64,000 nt of DNA, from the NCBI GenBank assembly GCA_016707285.1, contig JADJIA010000003.1:644320-708319 (forward strand). Reading direction: 5' to 3'. A program made the translations under genes and the position numbers. The first letter of the stretch is position 1. Every line of letters starts with the position of its first letter. Of the stretch, positions 1 through 8,853 are shown piece after piece. The notes beneath the pieces are model-generated. The model had not been told where the DNA came from and did not search any database. It was given only the letters and a program-made list of their open reading frames with translations. This DNA is from Ignavibacteriales bacterium. Its GTDB lineage: Bacteria > Bacteroidota > Ignavibacteria > Ignavibacteriales > Ignavibacteriaceae.

Positions 1-1410
1 AATATAGTCTCCATGGATCCATTTTTAGCTTTTAATACTGCTGCCAGTTTTGTTACAAATACAAACCTGCAGCACTATTCCGGTGAGACGGGACTCTCAT
101 ATTTCTCCCAAATAGCAGTCGTTGTTTTTCTTCAATTTGTTTCTGCTGCGTCGGGTATTGCAGTGTTTGCACTCCTCCTTGTTGGACTTGTCAAACGGCA
201 ATCGGGTTTGTTGGGCAATTTTTATTACTTTTTTGTCAGGAGTGCCACAAGGGTACTCCTTCCATTGGCTCTTCTTGTTTCCCTTTTATTACTTCTTGCG
301 GGAACACCAAACAACTATTCAGAGCCGGTAAGTTATATAAATCTGGAAGGTGACACCACGGTGGTTGCCATGGGTCCGTCGGCAACAATCACATCAATAA
401 AACAACTTGGTACCAATGGTGGAGGATTTTACGGTACCAACTCGGCACATCCCTTTGAAAATGCAAACTACATTACTAATGTCATCGAAAACATTTCAAT
501 ATTATTAATTCCGGTTGCTCTGGTTTTCACTTTTGGATTTTATATCAATCACCGAAAATTGGCAGTATTAGTATTTAGCGTCATGTCGATGTTATTTATC
601 TTTTTTGTTGTTGGTGCTGTCTATTTTGAGTCGCAGGGGAATCCCTTGATCACCAAAACGGGATTGATGCAGCCCACCGGCAGTATGGAAGGAAAAGAGA
701 CAAGATTTGGACCAATGCTCTCTGCCTTTTGGGGAGTATCAACAACTTCAACCTCAAATGGTTCGGTTAATTCGATGCATGACAGTCAGACTCCACTCGC
801 CGGTGGAATTTATATGCTGGATATGATGATAAATGCAATTTATGGCGGAGTTGGAGTTGGGATGCTCAACTTCTTCCTTTTCATTTTGGTGTCCGCCTTT
901 ATTGGGGGATTGATGGTGGGAAGAACGCCTGAATTTCTCGGAAAAAAAATTGAGGCAAAAGAGATTAAAATTGCGGTTTTGGTGATTTTACTCCATCCAA
1001 TCCTGATATTGGTTGGATCTGCCATCTCTTCACATTTGATGACAATAAATCCCGAAAATGGTTGGCTGTCAAATGATTCTTATCACGGTTTTTCACAAAT
1101 GTTATATGAATTTACATCGGCTTCAGCTAACAATGGTTCCGGTTTTGAGGGACTTGCCGATAACAATGTTTTTTGGAATGTAACAACAGGTTTGATGATG
1201 TTATTGGGCAGATATATACCGATAATTGGACCTTTGGCGATCGCAGGGTCATTGGCATCCAAAAACTCTGTTCCAAGTTCGGAAGGTACTTTGGATGCCT
1301 CAGGTATGGCATTTGGTGTAATTCTTATTGGTGTCATAATCGTGGTAACAGCATTGTCGTTTTTCCCTGCGCTTTCACTCGGACCCGTTGCCGAATTTTT
1401 ATCACTTTAG
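1..1410 (+). CDS. kdpA: Potassium-transporting ATPase subunit A KdpA (5' end outside window)
   Basis: KdpA is the K+-selective channel-like subunit of the inner-membrane KdpFABC pump and passes K+ toward KdpB. The reading frame is open from base 1, and the visible 469 residues lack roughly the first 90 of a usual KdpA (about 560), so the gene is cut by the window edge. An internal ATG at 13 is not the start. The four selectivity-filter loops are recognisable: TNTNLQHYSGE, GTNGGGFYGTNSAHPFEN, STTSTSNGSVNSMHD and SANNGSGFEGL. The MVGRTPEFLGKK segment and the C-terminal LGPVAEFL are typical of the family. kdpB follows after 15 bp. Confidence 0.96.
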   Translation, partial: NIVSMDPFLAFNTAASFVTNTNLQHYSGETGLSYFSQIAVVVFLQFVSAASGIAVFALLLVGLVKRQSGLLGNFYYFFVRSATRVLLPLALLVSLLLLLAGTPNNYSEPVSYINLEGDTTVVAMGPSATITSIKQLGTNGGGFYGTNSAHPFENANYITNVIENISILLIPVALVFTFGFYINHRKLAVLVFSVMSMLFIFFVVGAVYFESQGNPLITKTGLMQPTGSMEGKETRFGPMLSAFWGVSTTSTSNGSVNSMHDSQTPLAGGIYMLDMMINAIYGGVGVGMLNFFLFILVSAFIGGLMVGRTPEFLGKKIEAKEIKIAVLVILLHPILILVGSAISSHLMTINPENGWLSNDSYHGFSQMLYEFTSASANNGSGFEGLADNNVFWNVTTGLMMLLGRYIPIIGPLAIAGSLASKNSVPSSEGTLDASGMAFGVILIGVIIVVTALSFFPALSLGPVAEFLSL

Positions 1411-1425
1411 GGGAGCTGAATTAAA

Positions 1426-3459
1426 ATGAAAAGAAATAGAACACTTAAACTTTTTGAGAGAGCTTTAATCTTAAGCGCGTTGAAGGAATCATTTGTAAAA
1501 CTGAACCCAAAAGTTATGATGCGCAATCCTGTTATGTTTTCAGTTGAAATAAGTACTCTCATAATGATGGTTATCACTTTGATGTCGATGTTTACAAACG
1601 ACATTGAATATGGAAGTTTTAATTACAACCTGGTAATTGCCGTTCTGCTATTCCTCACACTTCTTTTTGCCAATTTCGCTGAAGCGATTGCAGAAGCCAG
1701 AGGAAAGGCACAAGCAGCTTCCCTCCGTAAAACCAGAGAAGACACTCCCGCAAAAAGAATGGAAACCGATGGAACCATAACGATTATAAATTCCGCTTCA
1801 CTCTTAAAAGATGATTTATTTATTGCCGAAGCGGGTGACACAATTCCTTTGGATGGTGAAATAATAGATGGTATAGCATCCATTGATGAATCTGCCATAA
1901 CCGGTGAGTCGGCTCCCGTAATTAGAGAAGCCGGAACTGATCAGTCCGGAGTAATTGGCGGGACGAGAGTGCTTTCAGACAGGATAATTGTAAAAGTTAC
2001 GACAGCACAAGGGGAGTCTTTCCTTGATAAAATGATCCAGCTTGTTGAAGGAGCCAACCGTCAAAAAACACCAAATGAGATAGCTTTAACTCTTTTATTG
2101 GCAAGTTTTACAATCGTGTTTCTGGTGGTAACGGTTACTCTAAAACCATTCAGTGCCTTTGCAAATACACCCGTTACAATAACCGCTCTCATTTCACTTT
2201 TTGTATGTCTGATTCCAACCACAATCGGGGGATTGCTTTCAGCTATTGGAATTGCAGGAATGGAAAGAGCTCTGGGAGCAAATGTGATTGCAAAATCAGG
2301 GAAAGCCGTTGAAAATGCAGGTGACATCGATGTTGTATTGTTGGATAAAACAGGTACAATAACAATAGGGAACCGTAAAGCAACCAACTTTTTCCCGGTG
2401 GGTGACTCAACTTATGAAAATCTTTCAAAGTATTCACTCCTCAGTTCACTTTCTGATCCCACCCCTGAGGGTAAATCCATTGTAGAATTGGCAGATTCTT
2501 CAAAAAGAATGTTGTCAACAGAGCTCCTTGAGGGAGCAAAGTTTATACAATTCAGTGCAGAAACCAAAATGAGTGGTGTTGACCTGAACGATGGAACAAC
2601 CATCAGAAAAGGGGCGTGGTCGGCTATCCAAAAGTGGGCAACTAAAACTTCTGATAATTCCGGAGTTGATCTTAAATGTAGAGAGATTGGCGAAAACGGA
2701 GGAACCCCACTCGTTGTGGCGATGGATAAAAAAGTTCTGGGTGTAATTCAACTTGAAGACATTATAAAACCGGGAATCAAAGAGAGATTTGACAGATTAC
2801 GCAAGATGGGCGTTAAAACTGTGATGGTTACGGGTGATAATCCTCTAACTGCGGCTTTTATTGCAAAACAGGCGGGGGTTGATGATTTTATTGCCGAAGC
2901 CACACCGGTTGACAAATTAGAGTATATTTTAAAAGAGCAAAACGATGGCAAACTTGTGGCAATGATGGGGGATGGAACCAACGATTCACCCGCTCTTGCC
3001 CAGGCTGATGTTGGTGTTGCCATGAATTCGGGTACACAAGCAGCCAAAGAAGCGGCAAACATGGTGGACCTTGATAATGACCCCACCAAACTTCTTGAGG
3101 TAATCGAGATTGGAAAACAACTTTTGATTACAAGAGGGAATGTTACCACTTTCTCATTGGTCAACGATGTGGCGAAATATTTTGCGATTGTGCCGGCCCT
3201 TTTTTCAACCAGCATCCCGGCATTAAATTCACTGAATATCATGCAACTTTCAAGTCCAAATTCAGCCATCATATCTGCGGTCATTTTTAATGCATTTATT
3301 ATTCCGGCTTTGATACCGCTTGCATTAAAAGGAGTAAAGTATAAACCTCTCGGTGCCTCGGCATTGTTAACCAGAAATTTATTGATCTATGGTTTGGGTG
3401 GATTAATAGTTCCGGCGATAGCAATAAAACTTATTGATATGGCAGTCTCACTATTTTAA
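1426..3459 (+). CDS. kdpB: Potassium-transporting P-type ATPase subunit B KdpB
   Basis: This is the catalytic P-type ATPase subunit of the Kdp pump, which hydrolyses ATP to drive K+ uptake. It has 677 aa, the normal length. The phosphorylated Asp lies in DKTGTIT at residue 307. The actuator motif TGES is at 159-162; its Ser162 corresponds to the inhibitory phosphorylation site known in E. coli KdpB. MVTGDN and MMGDGTNDSPALAQADVG form the hinge and phosphatase-like core. A purine-rich GGGGAG ribosome site precedes the ATG. It lies between kdpA and kdpC in one operon. Confidence 0.97.
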   Translation: MKRNRTLKLFERALILSALKESFVKLNPKVMMRNPVMFSVEISTLIMMVITLMSMFTNDIEYGSFNYNLVIAVLLFLTLLFANFAEAIAEARGKAQAASLRKTREDTPAKRMETDGTITIINSASLLKDDLFIAEAGDTIPLDGEIIDGIASIDESAITGESAPVIREAGTDQSGVIGGTRVLSDRIIVKVTTAQGESFLDKMIQLVEGANRQKTPNEIALTLLLASFTIVFLVVTVTLKPFSAFANTPVTITALISLFVCLIPTTIGGLLSAIGIAGMERALGANVIAKSGKAVENAGDIDVVLLDKTGTITIGNRKATNFFPVGDSTYENLSKYSLLSSLSDPTPEGKSIVELADSSKRMLSTELLEGAKFIQFSAETKMSGVDLNDGTTIRKGAWSAIQKWATKTSDNSGVDLKCREIGENGGTPLVVAMDKKVLGVIQLEDIIKPGIKERFDRLRKMGVKTVMVTGDNPLTAAFIAKQAGVDDFIAEATPVDKLEYILKEQNDGKLVAMMGDGTNDSPALAQADVGVAMNSGTQAAKEAANMVDLDNDPTKLLEVIEIGKQLLITRGNVTTFSLVNDVAKYFAIVPALFSTSIPALNSLNIMQLSSPNSAIISAVIFNAFIIPALIPLALKGVKYKPLGASALLTRNLLIYGLGGLIVPAIAIKLIDMAVSLF

Positions 3460-3470
3460 GGAGTCAGAAT

Positions 3471-4040
3471 ATGAAACCGTTTATAAAAGACATTAAACTT
3501 CACTTTGTAACTTTGTTGATTTTTGGAATTGTTTTTCCATTGATAATATGGTTGTTCAGTTTGGGTGAACCAACCTCGGCGTTTGGCAATCCCATCTACA
3601 AAAATGGTAAAATTGCAGGATTTGAAAATCTTGGACAAAATTTCCATTCAGATGGTTATTTTTGGGGAAGACCTTCGGCAGTTAATTATAATGCAGCTGC
3701 CACCGGTGGTTCAAATAAATCAGTCTCCGATTCTTTTTATAATGCAACCATTCAAGAGAGAATAAACGACTTTCTGAAAAGAAATCCTGGAGTTAAAAAG
3801 GAGGAGATTCCTTCAGATATAATAACTGCCTCGGGAAGTGGAGTGGATCCACACATCTCAGTTCAAGCTGCGATTATACAAATTAAAAGAGTTGCAAAAG
3901 CGAGACATCTTCCGGAGATGGAAGTAACAAAAATTGTGATCGAGAATATTGCCCCGCCACTTCTGGGAATGTTTGGTACATCAAAGGTTAATGTCCTTAA
4001 ATTAAATCTTAGTTTGGATTCTAAAACCAAAGAAATTTAA
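3471..4040 (+). CDS. kdpC: Potassium-transporting ATPase subunit C KdpC
   Basis: KdpC is the single-span accessory subunit that stabilises the KdpAB complex and raises its nucleotide affinity. It has 189 aa, near the family's usual 190. A membrane helix is at about residues 11-30, followed by the conserved FWGRPSA, ASGSGVDPHIS and NVLKLNL segments. GGAG lies just upstream of the ATG, 11 bp after the kdpB stop. The sensor gene begins 2 bp after its stop, so the pump and its sensor are probably co-transcribed. Confidence 0.96.
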   Translation: MKPFIKDIKLHFVTLLIFGIVFPLIIWLFSLGEPTSAFGNPIYKNGKIAGFENLGQNFHSDGYFWGRPSAVNYNAAATGGSNKSVSDSFYNATIQERINDFLKRNPGVKKEEIPSDIITASGSGVDPHISVQAAIIQIKRVAKARHLPEMEVTKIVIENIAPPLLGMFGTSKVNVLKLNLSLDSKTKEI

Positions 4041-4041
4041 T

Positions 4042-5190
4042 ATGTCAACTCAAATTCGAAGTTCTGCTCTCCAGTTTTTAAATCTCATCAGAGAGTCAAA
4101 AAAAGGAAAATTAAAGATATACATCGGTATGGCAGCCGGAGTAGGGAAAACTTATCGAATGCTTCTTGAGGCAAAAGAATTACTTACGAACAATATTGAT
4201 GTGGTTGCCGGGTATATTGAGACTCATGGCAGGAAGGAGACAATAAAACTTTTAGACGGCATTCCTGTTTTGGAGAGGAAAAAGGTGTTTTACAAAGGGA
4301 AACAACTCGAGGAGTTTGATCTTGAGTCGGTTCTGCTGCAAAACCCCGAAATTGTTCTTGTGGATGAACTTGCTCACACAAACATTCCCGGTTCGGCAAA
4401 TCAAAAAAGATGGCAGGATGTCCTTCAATTGATCGATTCAGGCATCAGTGTAATCACAACTGTCAACATTCAGCATATCGAAAGTCTGAACGAACAGGTT
4501 GAAAAAATCACCGGCATAAAAATCTCGGAAAGGGTACCCGATACCATAATTCACCAGGCTGATGAAGTTGTGAATATCGACCTTACAATAGAGGATTTAA
4601 TAGATCGACTGAAAGAAGGGAAGATATACGATCCAACTAAAGTTACAACTGCATTGGACAACTTTTTTCAAAATGACAAACTTCTTTTGTTAAGAGACCT
4701 GGCGTTAAAAGAGGTGTCGCATCAAGTGGAGCGGAAAATAATCAGTCAGATTCCAATTGGTAATCGGCAAAAGATGGAGGCGATAGTGACGGCAATAAGC
4801 AGCAACTATCATTCTGCCAAAAGAGTTATCAGAAAGTCTTCCCGAATAGTTTCAATTTACAATTCCAAGTGGTACACGGTTTATGTACAAACCCCAAAAG
4901 AGGAACCTCTAAAAATTGATCCAAAAGTTCAGCGACAACTGATCAACAATTTTAAACTTGCCACAGAGCTGGGGTCAGAGGTTGTAGAAATCAAAGGTAT
5001 TGAGGTGGCAAAAGAGCTTGTTAAATTTGCTGTCTCGGTTGAAGCTTCACTTATTGTTATAGGGAAACCCTCTTTTTCCATACTTTACAGACTTAGAATA
5101 AAAAACTTTTTTAGAGAATTAACCAACTTAACAAACAAAGAAAACATCGATTTGTTTCTGATTGCTTCAAATGATGACAATAAAAAATAA
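4042..5190 (+). CDS. kdpD: KdpD-type input module (KdpD domain plus Usp domain, no kinase)
   Basis: The 382 aa match only the cytoplasmic N-terminal half of KdpD, the K+ / turgor sensor. There is a KdpD domain with the Walker-type GMAAGVGKT (about residues 29-37) and VDELAHTN, then a universal-stress-protein-like domain ending near IVIGKPSFS. There are no transmembrane helices, H-box or ATPase domain, whereas full KdpD is near 900 aa. The next gene overlaps its 3' end and supplies a membrane histidine kinase, so the sensor is probably split over two proteins. Short KdpD proteins followed by a separate kinase are known in Bacteroidota; functional pairing here is inferred. Confidence 0.88.
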   Translation: MSTQIRSSALQFLNLIRESKKGKLKIYIGMAAGVGKTYRMLLEAKELLTNNIDVVAGYIETHGRKETIKLLDGIPVLERKKVFYKGKQLEEFDLESVLLQNPEIVLVDELAHTNIPGSANQKRWQDVLQLIDSGISVITTVNIQHIESLNEQVEKITGIKISERVPDTIIHQADEVVNIDLTIEDLIDRLKEGKIYDPTKVTTALDNFFQNDKLLLLRDLALKEVSHQVERKIISQIPIGNRQKMEAIVTAISSNYHSAKRVIRKSSRIVSIYNSKWYTVYVQTPKEEPLKIDPKVQRQLINNFKLATELGSEVVEIKGIEVAKELVKFAVSVEASLIVIGKPSFSILYRLRIKNFFRELTNLTNKENIDLFLIASNDDNKK

Positions 5191-7033
5191 GATCATATTT
5201 GGCCTTGGCGGGCTTTTTCTGTTAATCCTCCTTCTGGGACTTGCCGGAATTGGTTTCATAAATCATCTTGCCCAAAAATCAAAAGGCACCATAGTTGATA
5301 ATTATCATTCCATCGGTTATACCGTTTCAATGATGGATAATTTAGACATCATTTATCAGATGGAACAAAAAAAGTTATTGGACACAGCGGTCGATTCAAC
5401 ACACTCCCGGTTTTTGTGGGAAGCAAAATCAAATTTTGAGAAGGCATTGTCGAGAGAGACTCAAAACATTACGGAGGAGAATGAAGATAAAATAGTTGTT
5501 TTGTTGCAGGAGAAATACAGAAATTTTCTATCAGGCTACAGTGAAGACTTTGATTCGGGTTTAACTTTGCGTGAAAAAACTGCAAGAATGGAGTTGCTTT
5601 TCACAGAGGTTAAAAATGCAATAATGCAGATTTACGATTTGAATATGAAAGCAATTCTCGACAAAAATGAAAACCTGGTTTCAACTTCAAACACTTTAAC
5701 AATATATCTTGTTTTAACGGTTTTGGTTAGCATCATAATGGCGTTGATCATGATTTTTGCATTCCCGCAACAAATAATTAGACCGCTAAGCGATCTGACA
5801 GAAAAAATTGAGATGATAAATGAGGGGAAATATCACCAGCGATTGGATGTGGTGAGTAACGATGAAATCGGCATCCTGGCAAAAACTTTTAACAACATGG
5901 CTGAAAAACTTGAGAGTTATGAAGCTCAACACTATGATGAGATAATTTTTGAGAAAAAAAGAATGGAGTCGTTGGTTGAATCACTAAAAGATGCCGTTAT
6001 ACTGATCGATGAAAACAGGATGGTTGTGTTGATCAATAACACCGTTTTGAAGATAACAGGATTGGAAGAAAAAGAAATTCTGAATCAACGAATTGATGAA
6101 GTGGCAGGAAAAAATGATCTTATAAAAACGATTGAAAATTTAATACCCCGGATCAGGAAAGACCGTGAAACAGATATAAAACCTTTAAGAATCATTCTCG
6201 ATGGGGAGGAGTATTTTTATAAACTTGAATTTGATGAGATTCTCACTTATTCAGCCTTCCTTAAAAAGGAGATGTTTATTGGAACCATGATCCGGCTTAA
6301 GGATGTAACACTGTTTCAAAAAAGAGACACAGCAAAAACCAATTTACTGGCAACCGTTTCACATGAGTTAAAAACTCCGTTATCTTCAATAAATCTTAGT
6401 CTTAAAATGCTGGATGATAATAGAGTCGGGGAGTTAAATCATGAACAAAAAGAGTTGGTGGTTGCTCTTAGGAACCAAAGTAACAGGTTATCGAGAGTGA
6501 TTAAAGACCTGCTTGAGTTTTCACAGATTGAAACAGGAAACATAAAGTTGAATATGGGGATATTAAATCCCACTGACATTCTGGAGTTGAGTGTTACTGC
6601 TTTAATGATGTCAATTTCTGAAAAGAAGATTGATCTGGTGGTGGATCTGGATGAAAACCTTCCCAAAGTTTTTGGAGATATCGAAAAATCAGTATTTGTA
6701 TATGTAAATCTGCTTAACAATGCCATTCGTTATTCACCAGTGGGGAGTTCAATCACTCTTTCAATCAAAGCCGACCAGAAGCATGTCAGATTCTATGTTA
6801 AAGATTCCGGTCCCGGAATTCCCAAAGATGATCAGGAAAAATTGTTTAAAAGGTATGCCCAGTTAAATCCCAAAGAAAAAACAGGGTGGGGGCTTGGACT
6901 CGCCATCGCAAAAGATTTTGTGCTTGCTCAAAGTGGAGATATCTATGTGCAGAGTGAACCGGGTAAGGGATGTGAATTTTGTTTTACCTTGCCTTTAGCA
7001 CTGGGGAAAGGGTCAAATGCGATTATTCTCTGA
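5171..7033 (+). CDS. Membrane histidine kinase with HAMP and PAS domains, next to short KdpD
   Basis: This is a sensor kinase of about 620 aa. A first TM helix lies at about residues 4-26, then a helical extracytoplasmic region resembling a four-helix-bundle sensor, and a second TM near 175-198. HAMP, a PAS-like segment, HisKA with phospho-acceptor His398 in SHELKTPL, and HATPase_c with N box LLNNAIRYSP, G1 DSGPGIP and G2 GWGLGLAIAK follow. I chose ATG 5171 (or 5174) over an upstream TTG at 5162; it overlaps the previous gene by about 20 nt. No KdpE-like regulator follows, so its partner must be encoded elsewhere. Control of kdpABC is inferred from position only. Confidence 0.88.
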   Translation: MMTIKNKIIFGLGGLFLLILLLGLAGIGFINHLAQKSKGTIVDNYHSIGYTVSMMDNLDIIYQMEQKKLLDTAVDSTHSRFLWEAKSNFEKALSRETQNITEENEDKIVVLLQEKYRNFLSGYSEDFDSGLTLREKTARMELLFTEVKNAIMQIYDLNMKAILDKNENLVSTSNTLTIYLVLTVLVSIIMALIMIFAFPQQIIRPLSDLTEKIEMINEGKYHQRLDVVSNDEIGILAKTFNNMAEKLESYEAQHYDEIIFEKKRMESLVESLKDAVILIDENRMVVLINNTVLKITGLEEKEILNQRIDEVAGKNDLIKTIENLIPRIRKDRETDIKPLRIILDGEEYFYKLEFDEILTYSAFLKKEMFIGTMIRLKDVTLFQKRDTAKTNLLATVSHELKTPLSSINLSLKMLDDNRVGELNHEQKELVVALRNQSNRLSRVIKDLLEFSQIETGNIKLNMGILNPTDILELSVTALMMSISEKKIDLVVDLDENLPKVFGDIEKSVFVYVNLLNNAIRYSPVGSSITLSIKADQKHVRFYVKDSGPGIPKDDQEKLFKRYAQLNPKEKTGWGLGLAIAKDFVLAQSGDIYVQSEPGKGCEFCFTLPLALGKGSNAIIL

Positions 7034-7054
7034 AATTTGATAATTTTGAGGGAA

Positions 7055-7158
7055 GTCACAGAGTCACGAAGTCACAGAGTCACAGAGTCACGAAGTCACA
7101 GAGTCACGAAGTCACAGAGTCACGAAGTCACAGAGTCACAGAGTCACAGAGTCACGGA
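7055..7158 (+). repeat. Tandem array of 13 octamers (GTCACAGA / GTCACGAA)
   Basis: There are exactly 13 contiguous 8-bp units over 104 bp. Two variants, GTCACAGA and GTCACGAA, are interleaved, and the last unit is GTCACGGA. The array starts 21 bp after the kinase stop and ends where a dispersed 52-bp repeat begins. It reads through as a spurious small frame (SHRVTKSQ-like). There are no spacers, so it is not a CRISPR array. Copy number is likely to vary between strains. Confidence 0.95.
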
Positions 7159-7210
7159 TTTTGGCCGTCAGTGTGAGGAGTGGTAATCGTCTCGATTGCC
7201 GTCTGCAGAA
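7159..7210 (+). repeat. Dispersed 52-bp repeat, copy 1
   Basis: This segment matches 13216-13267 in the same orientation. A 35-nt core (about 7172-7206) is identical at 33 positions; flanking bases are weaker. Both copies lie upstream of a gene start and next to a short-period tandem repeat. Nothing suggests that it is coding. Confidence 0.8.
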
Positions 7211-7283
7211 TAAAAATTGCTTGATTTTCACTATCTTTGTACAACGGATATTTTTTGGAGATCAATAATTAAAAGGATTGTTC

Positions 7284-8423
7284 ATGAATTTTGAATTAAC
7301 TGAAGAACAGTTGATGATTCAGCAAATGGCACGGGAATTTGCTCAGGAAAAAATTGCACCAACAGCAGTAGAAAGGGATATCAGCACTGAATTTCCCTTT
7401 GAAATAATTAAAGAAATGGGAGAATTGGGATTTATGGGGATGATGGTTTCACCCGATTATGGTGGAGCCGGTTTGGATACTGTCAGTTATGTTTTGGCAA
7501 TGGCTGAAATATCAAAAGTGGATGCCAGTGTTGGAGTGGTGATGTCTGTTAACAATTCATTGGTATGTTGGGGATTGGAACATTATGCATCAGATTTTCT
7601 TAAAGAGAAATACCTGATTCCACTTGCAAGTGGACAAAAACTTGGTGCTTTTGCCCTGTCTGAGCCTGAAGCCGGAAGCGATGCAACAAATCAGCATACC
7701 GAAGCGGTGAAGGTTGGCGATAACTGGTCGGTTAATGGAATTAAAAACTGGATTACAAACGGAAAAAACGCCGATTATTATCTTGTGATGGCACAAACCA
7801 ACAGAGAACTCCGCCACAAAGGAATCACCACTTTCCTTATTGAAAAAGGAACCCCGGGATTTGATCAGGCGAAAAAAGAGGATAAACTTGGAATTCGTTC
7901 ATCTGACACCTGTTCCATCAGTTTTTCTGATTGCCTTGTCCCCCACGAAAATATAGTATGGGAAGAGGGAAAAGGATTTAATTTTGCGATGAAAACCCTC
8001 AACGGTGGAAGAATCGGAATTGCCGCCCAGGCACTTGGAATTGCCGAGGCATCGCTTGAAGCTTCGATAAATTATTCAAAACAGAGAAAAGCTTTTGGCA
8101 CCGAGATTAAAAATCATCAGGCAATTCAGTTCAAAATCGCTGACATGGCAGTGCAGGTTGAAGCTTCAAAACTTCTTATTCTTGAAGCAGCAGCTTTGAA
8201 GGATGCCGGCAAAGATTACACAAAGCAGGCTGCAATGGCAAAGCTTTATGCATCCAAAGTTGCAGTTGATTGTGCTCTTGAAGCTATTCAGATTCATGGC
8301 GGTTATGGTTATGTTCGTGAATATCTTGTAGAAAGATATCTTCGCGATGCCAAAATCACAGAGATATATGAAGGTACCTCAGAAATTCAGAGAGTGGTAA
8401 TCGCAAGAGAACTGCTAAAATAA
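7284..8423 (+). CDS. Acyl-CoA dehydrogenase (short-chain / butyryl type)
   Basis: This FAD-dependent enzyme introduces the trans-2 double bond in acyl-CoA, passing electrons to ETF. It has 379 aa, the usual length. It carries the two family signatures: GAFALSEPEAGSDA in the middle and QIHGGYGYVREYLVERYLRD near the C terminus. The probable catalytic base is Glu363 in EIYEGTSEIQ, in the short/medium-chain position. I chose ATG 7284, with AAAAGGA 7 nt upstream, over an in-frame TTG at 7278. A TATCTTTG at 7232-7239 resembles a Bacteroidota -7 element without a clear -33 partner. It stands alone, with no ETF genes nearby, so substrate length is a family inference. Confidence 0.93.
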   Translation: MNFELTEEQLMIQQMAREFAQEKIAPTAVERDISTEFPFEIIKEMGELGFMGMMVSPDYGGAGLDTVSYVLAMAEISKVDASVGVVMSVNNSLVCWGLEHYASDFLKEKYLIPLASGQKLGAFALSEPEAGSDATNQHTEAVKVGDNWSVNGIKNWITNGKNADYYLVMAQTNRELRHKGITTFLIEKGTPGFDQAKKEDKLGIRSSDTCSISFSDCLVPHENIVWEEGKGFNFAMKTLNGGRIGIAAQALGIAEASLEASINYSKQRKAFGTEIKNHQAIQFKIADMAVQVEASKLLILEAAALKDAGKDYTKQAAMAKLYASKVAVDCALEAIQIHGGYGYVREYLVERYLRDAKITEIYEGTSEIQRVVIARELLK

Positions 8424-8450
8424 AGCAGGTTTCAGGTAACAGGTCAATAA

Positions 8451-8852
8451 ATGAAACTTCTCTGTGTTCTCTGTGTTCTCTGTGGTTTATTTAACTCCCA
8501 ATCCTTTACACAAAGCTGGGAGCCAAAACCGATCGATTATACTGAGGAGATACAAGCAAAGTCAAAATACTATAAAATTGAAGGCGATATCCCGGAGGCG
8601 GCATTTAAGCTGTTGGTAAACGGATATCGCCTTTTTATTTCCGAGCCCGATGGAGAAAATTGTCCTTTTAACCCAAGTTGTTCACGGTTTTTTGTGGATG
8701 CTCTTGGTCAAACAAATATAATTGAGGCATTTCTTCTGGCATCCGACCGACTTATCCGTGACACAAGTTTTGGTAATAAATATAAACACTACCATATCGA
8801 TAAATACGGTTATCTGGTAGATCCCCCCTCCCGCTACATTTCAGGCAATTGA
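8451..8852 (+). CDS. Secreted or membrane-anchored YidD-like protein
   Basis: The 133-aa protein has a YidD domain at about residues 42-115: LLVNGYRLFISEPDGENCPF followed by NPSCSRFFVDAL and ASDRLIRD. YidD proteins assist YidC-dependent membrane insertion. Unlike standard YidD (about 70-85 aa, cytoplasmic face), this one has an N-terminal hydrophobic stretch like a Sec signal and about 25 extra residues. The signal stretch LLCVLCVLCG is encoded by three copies of the 9-bp unit TTCTCTGTG (8458-8484). No better start exists downstream. The next gene starts 1 bp after its stop, and the two following genes encode related membrane proteins. Whether it still acts in insertion is uncertain. Confidence 0.72.
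   Translation: MKLLCVLCVLCGLFNSQSFTQSWEPKPIDYTEEIQAKSKYYKIEGDIPEAAFKLLVNGYRLFISEPDGENCPFNPSCSRFFVDALGQTNIIEAFLLASDRLIRDTSFGNKYKHYHIDKYGYLVDPPSRYISGN
8458..8484 (+). repeat. Three 9-bp tandem units inside a signal-peptide coding region
   Basis: Three perfect copies of TTCTCTGTG lie at 8458-8466, 8467-8475 and 8476-8484, directly after codon 2 of the YidD-like gene. A related CTCTCTGTG...GTGGTTTATT string recurs near 10991-11018 in an intergenic region. This suggests that a wandering low-complexity sequence was captured by the coding region. Unit loss or gain stays in frame (3 residues). Confidence 0.8.
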
Positions 8853-8853
8853 A

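Noticed and set aside
2748..3284. 178-residue antisense frame in kdpB
   Set aside because: It lies fully opposite a well-conserved P-type ATPase region; codon pattern is that of a shadow frame.
6979..7176. Small plus-strand frame with SHRVTKSQ repeats
   Set aside because: It is a read-through of the octamer array and starts inside the kinase gene.
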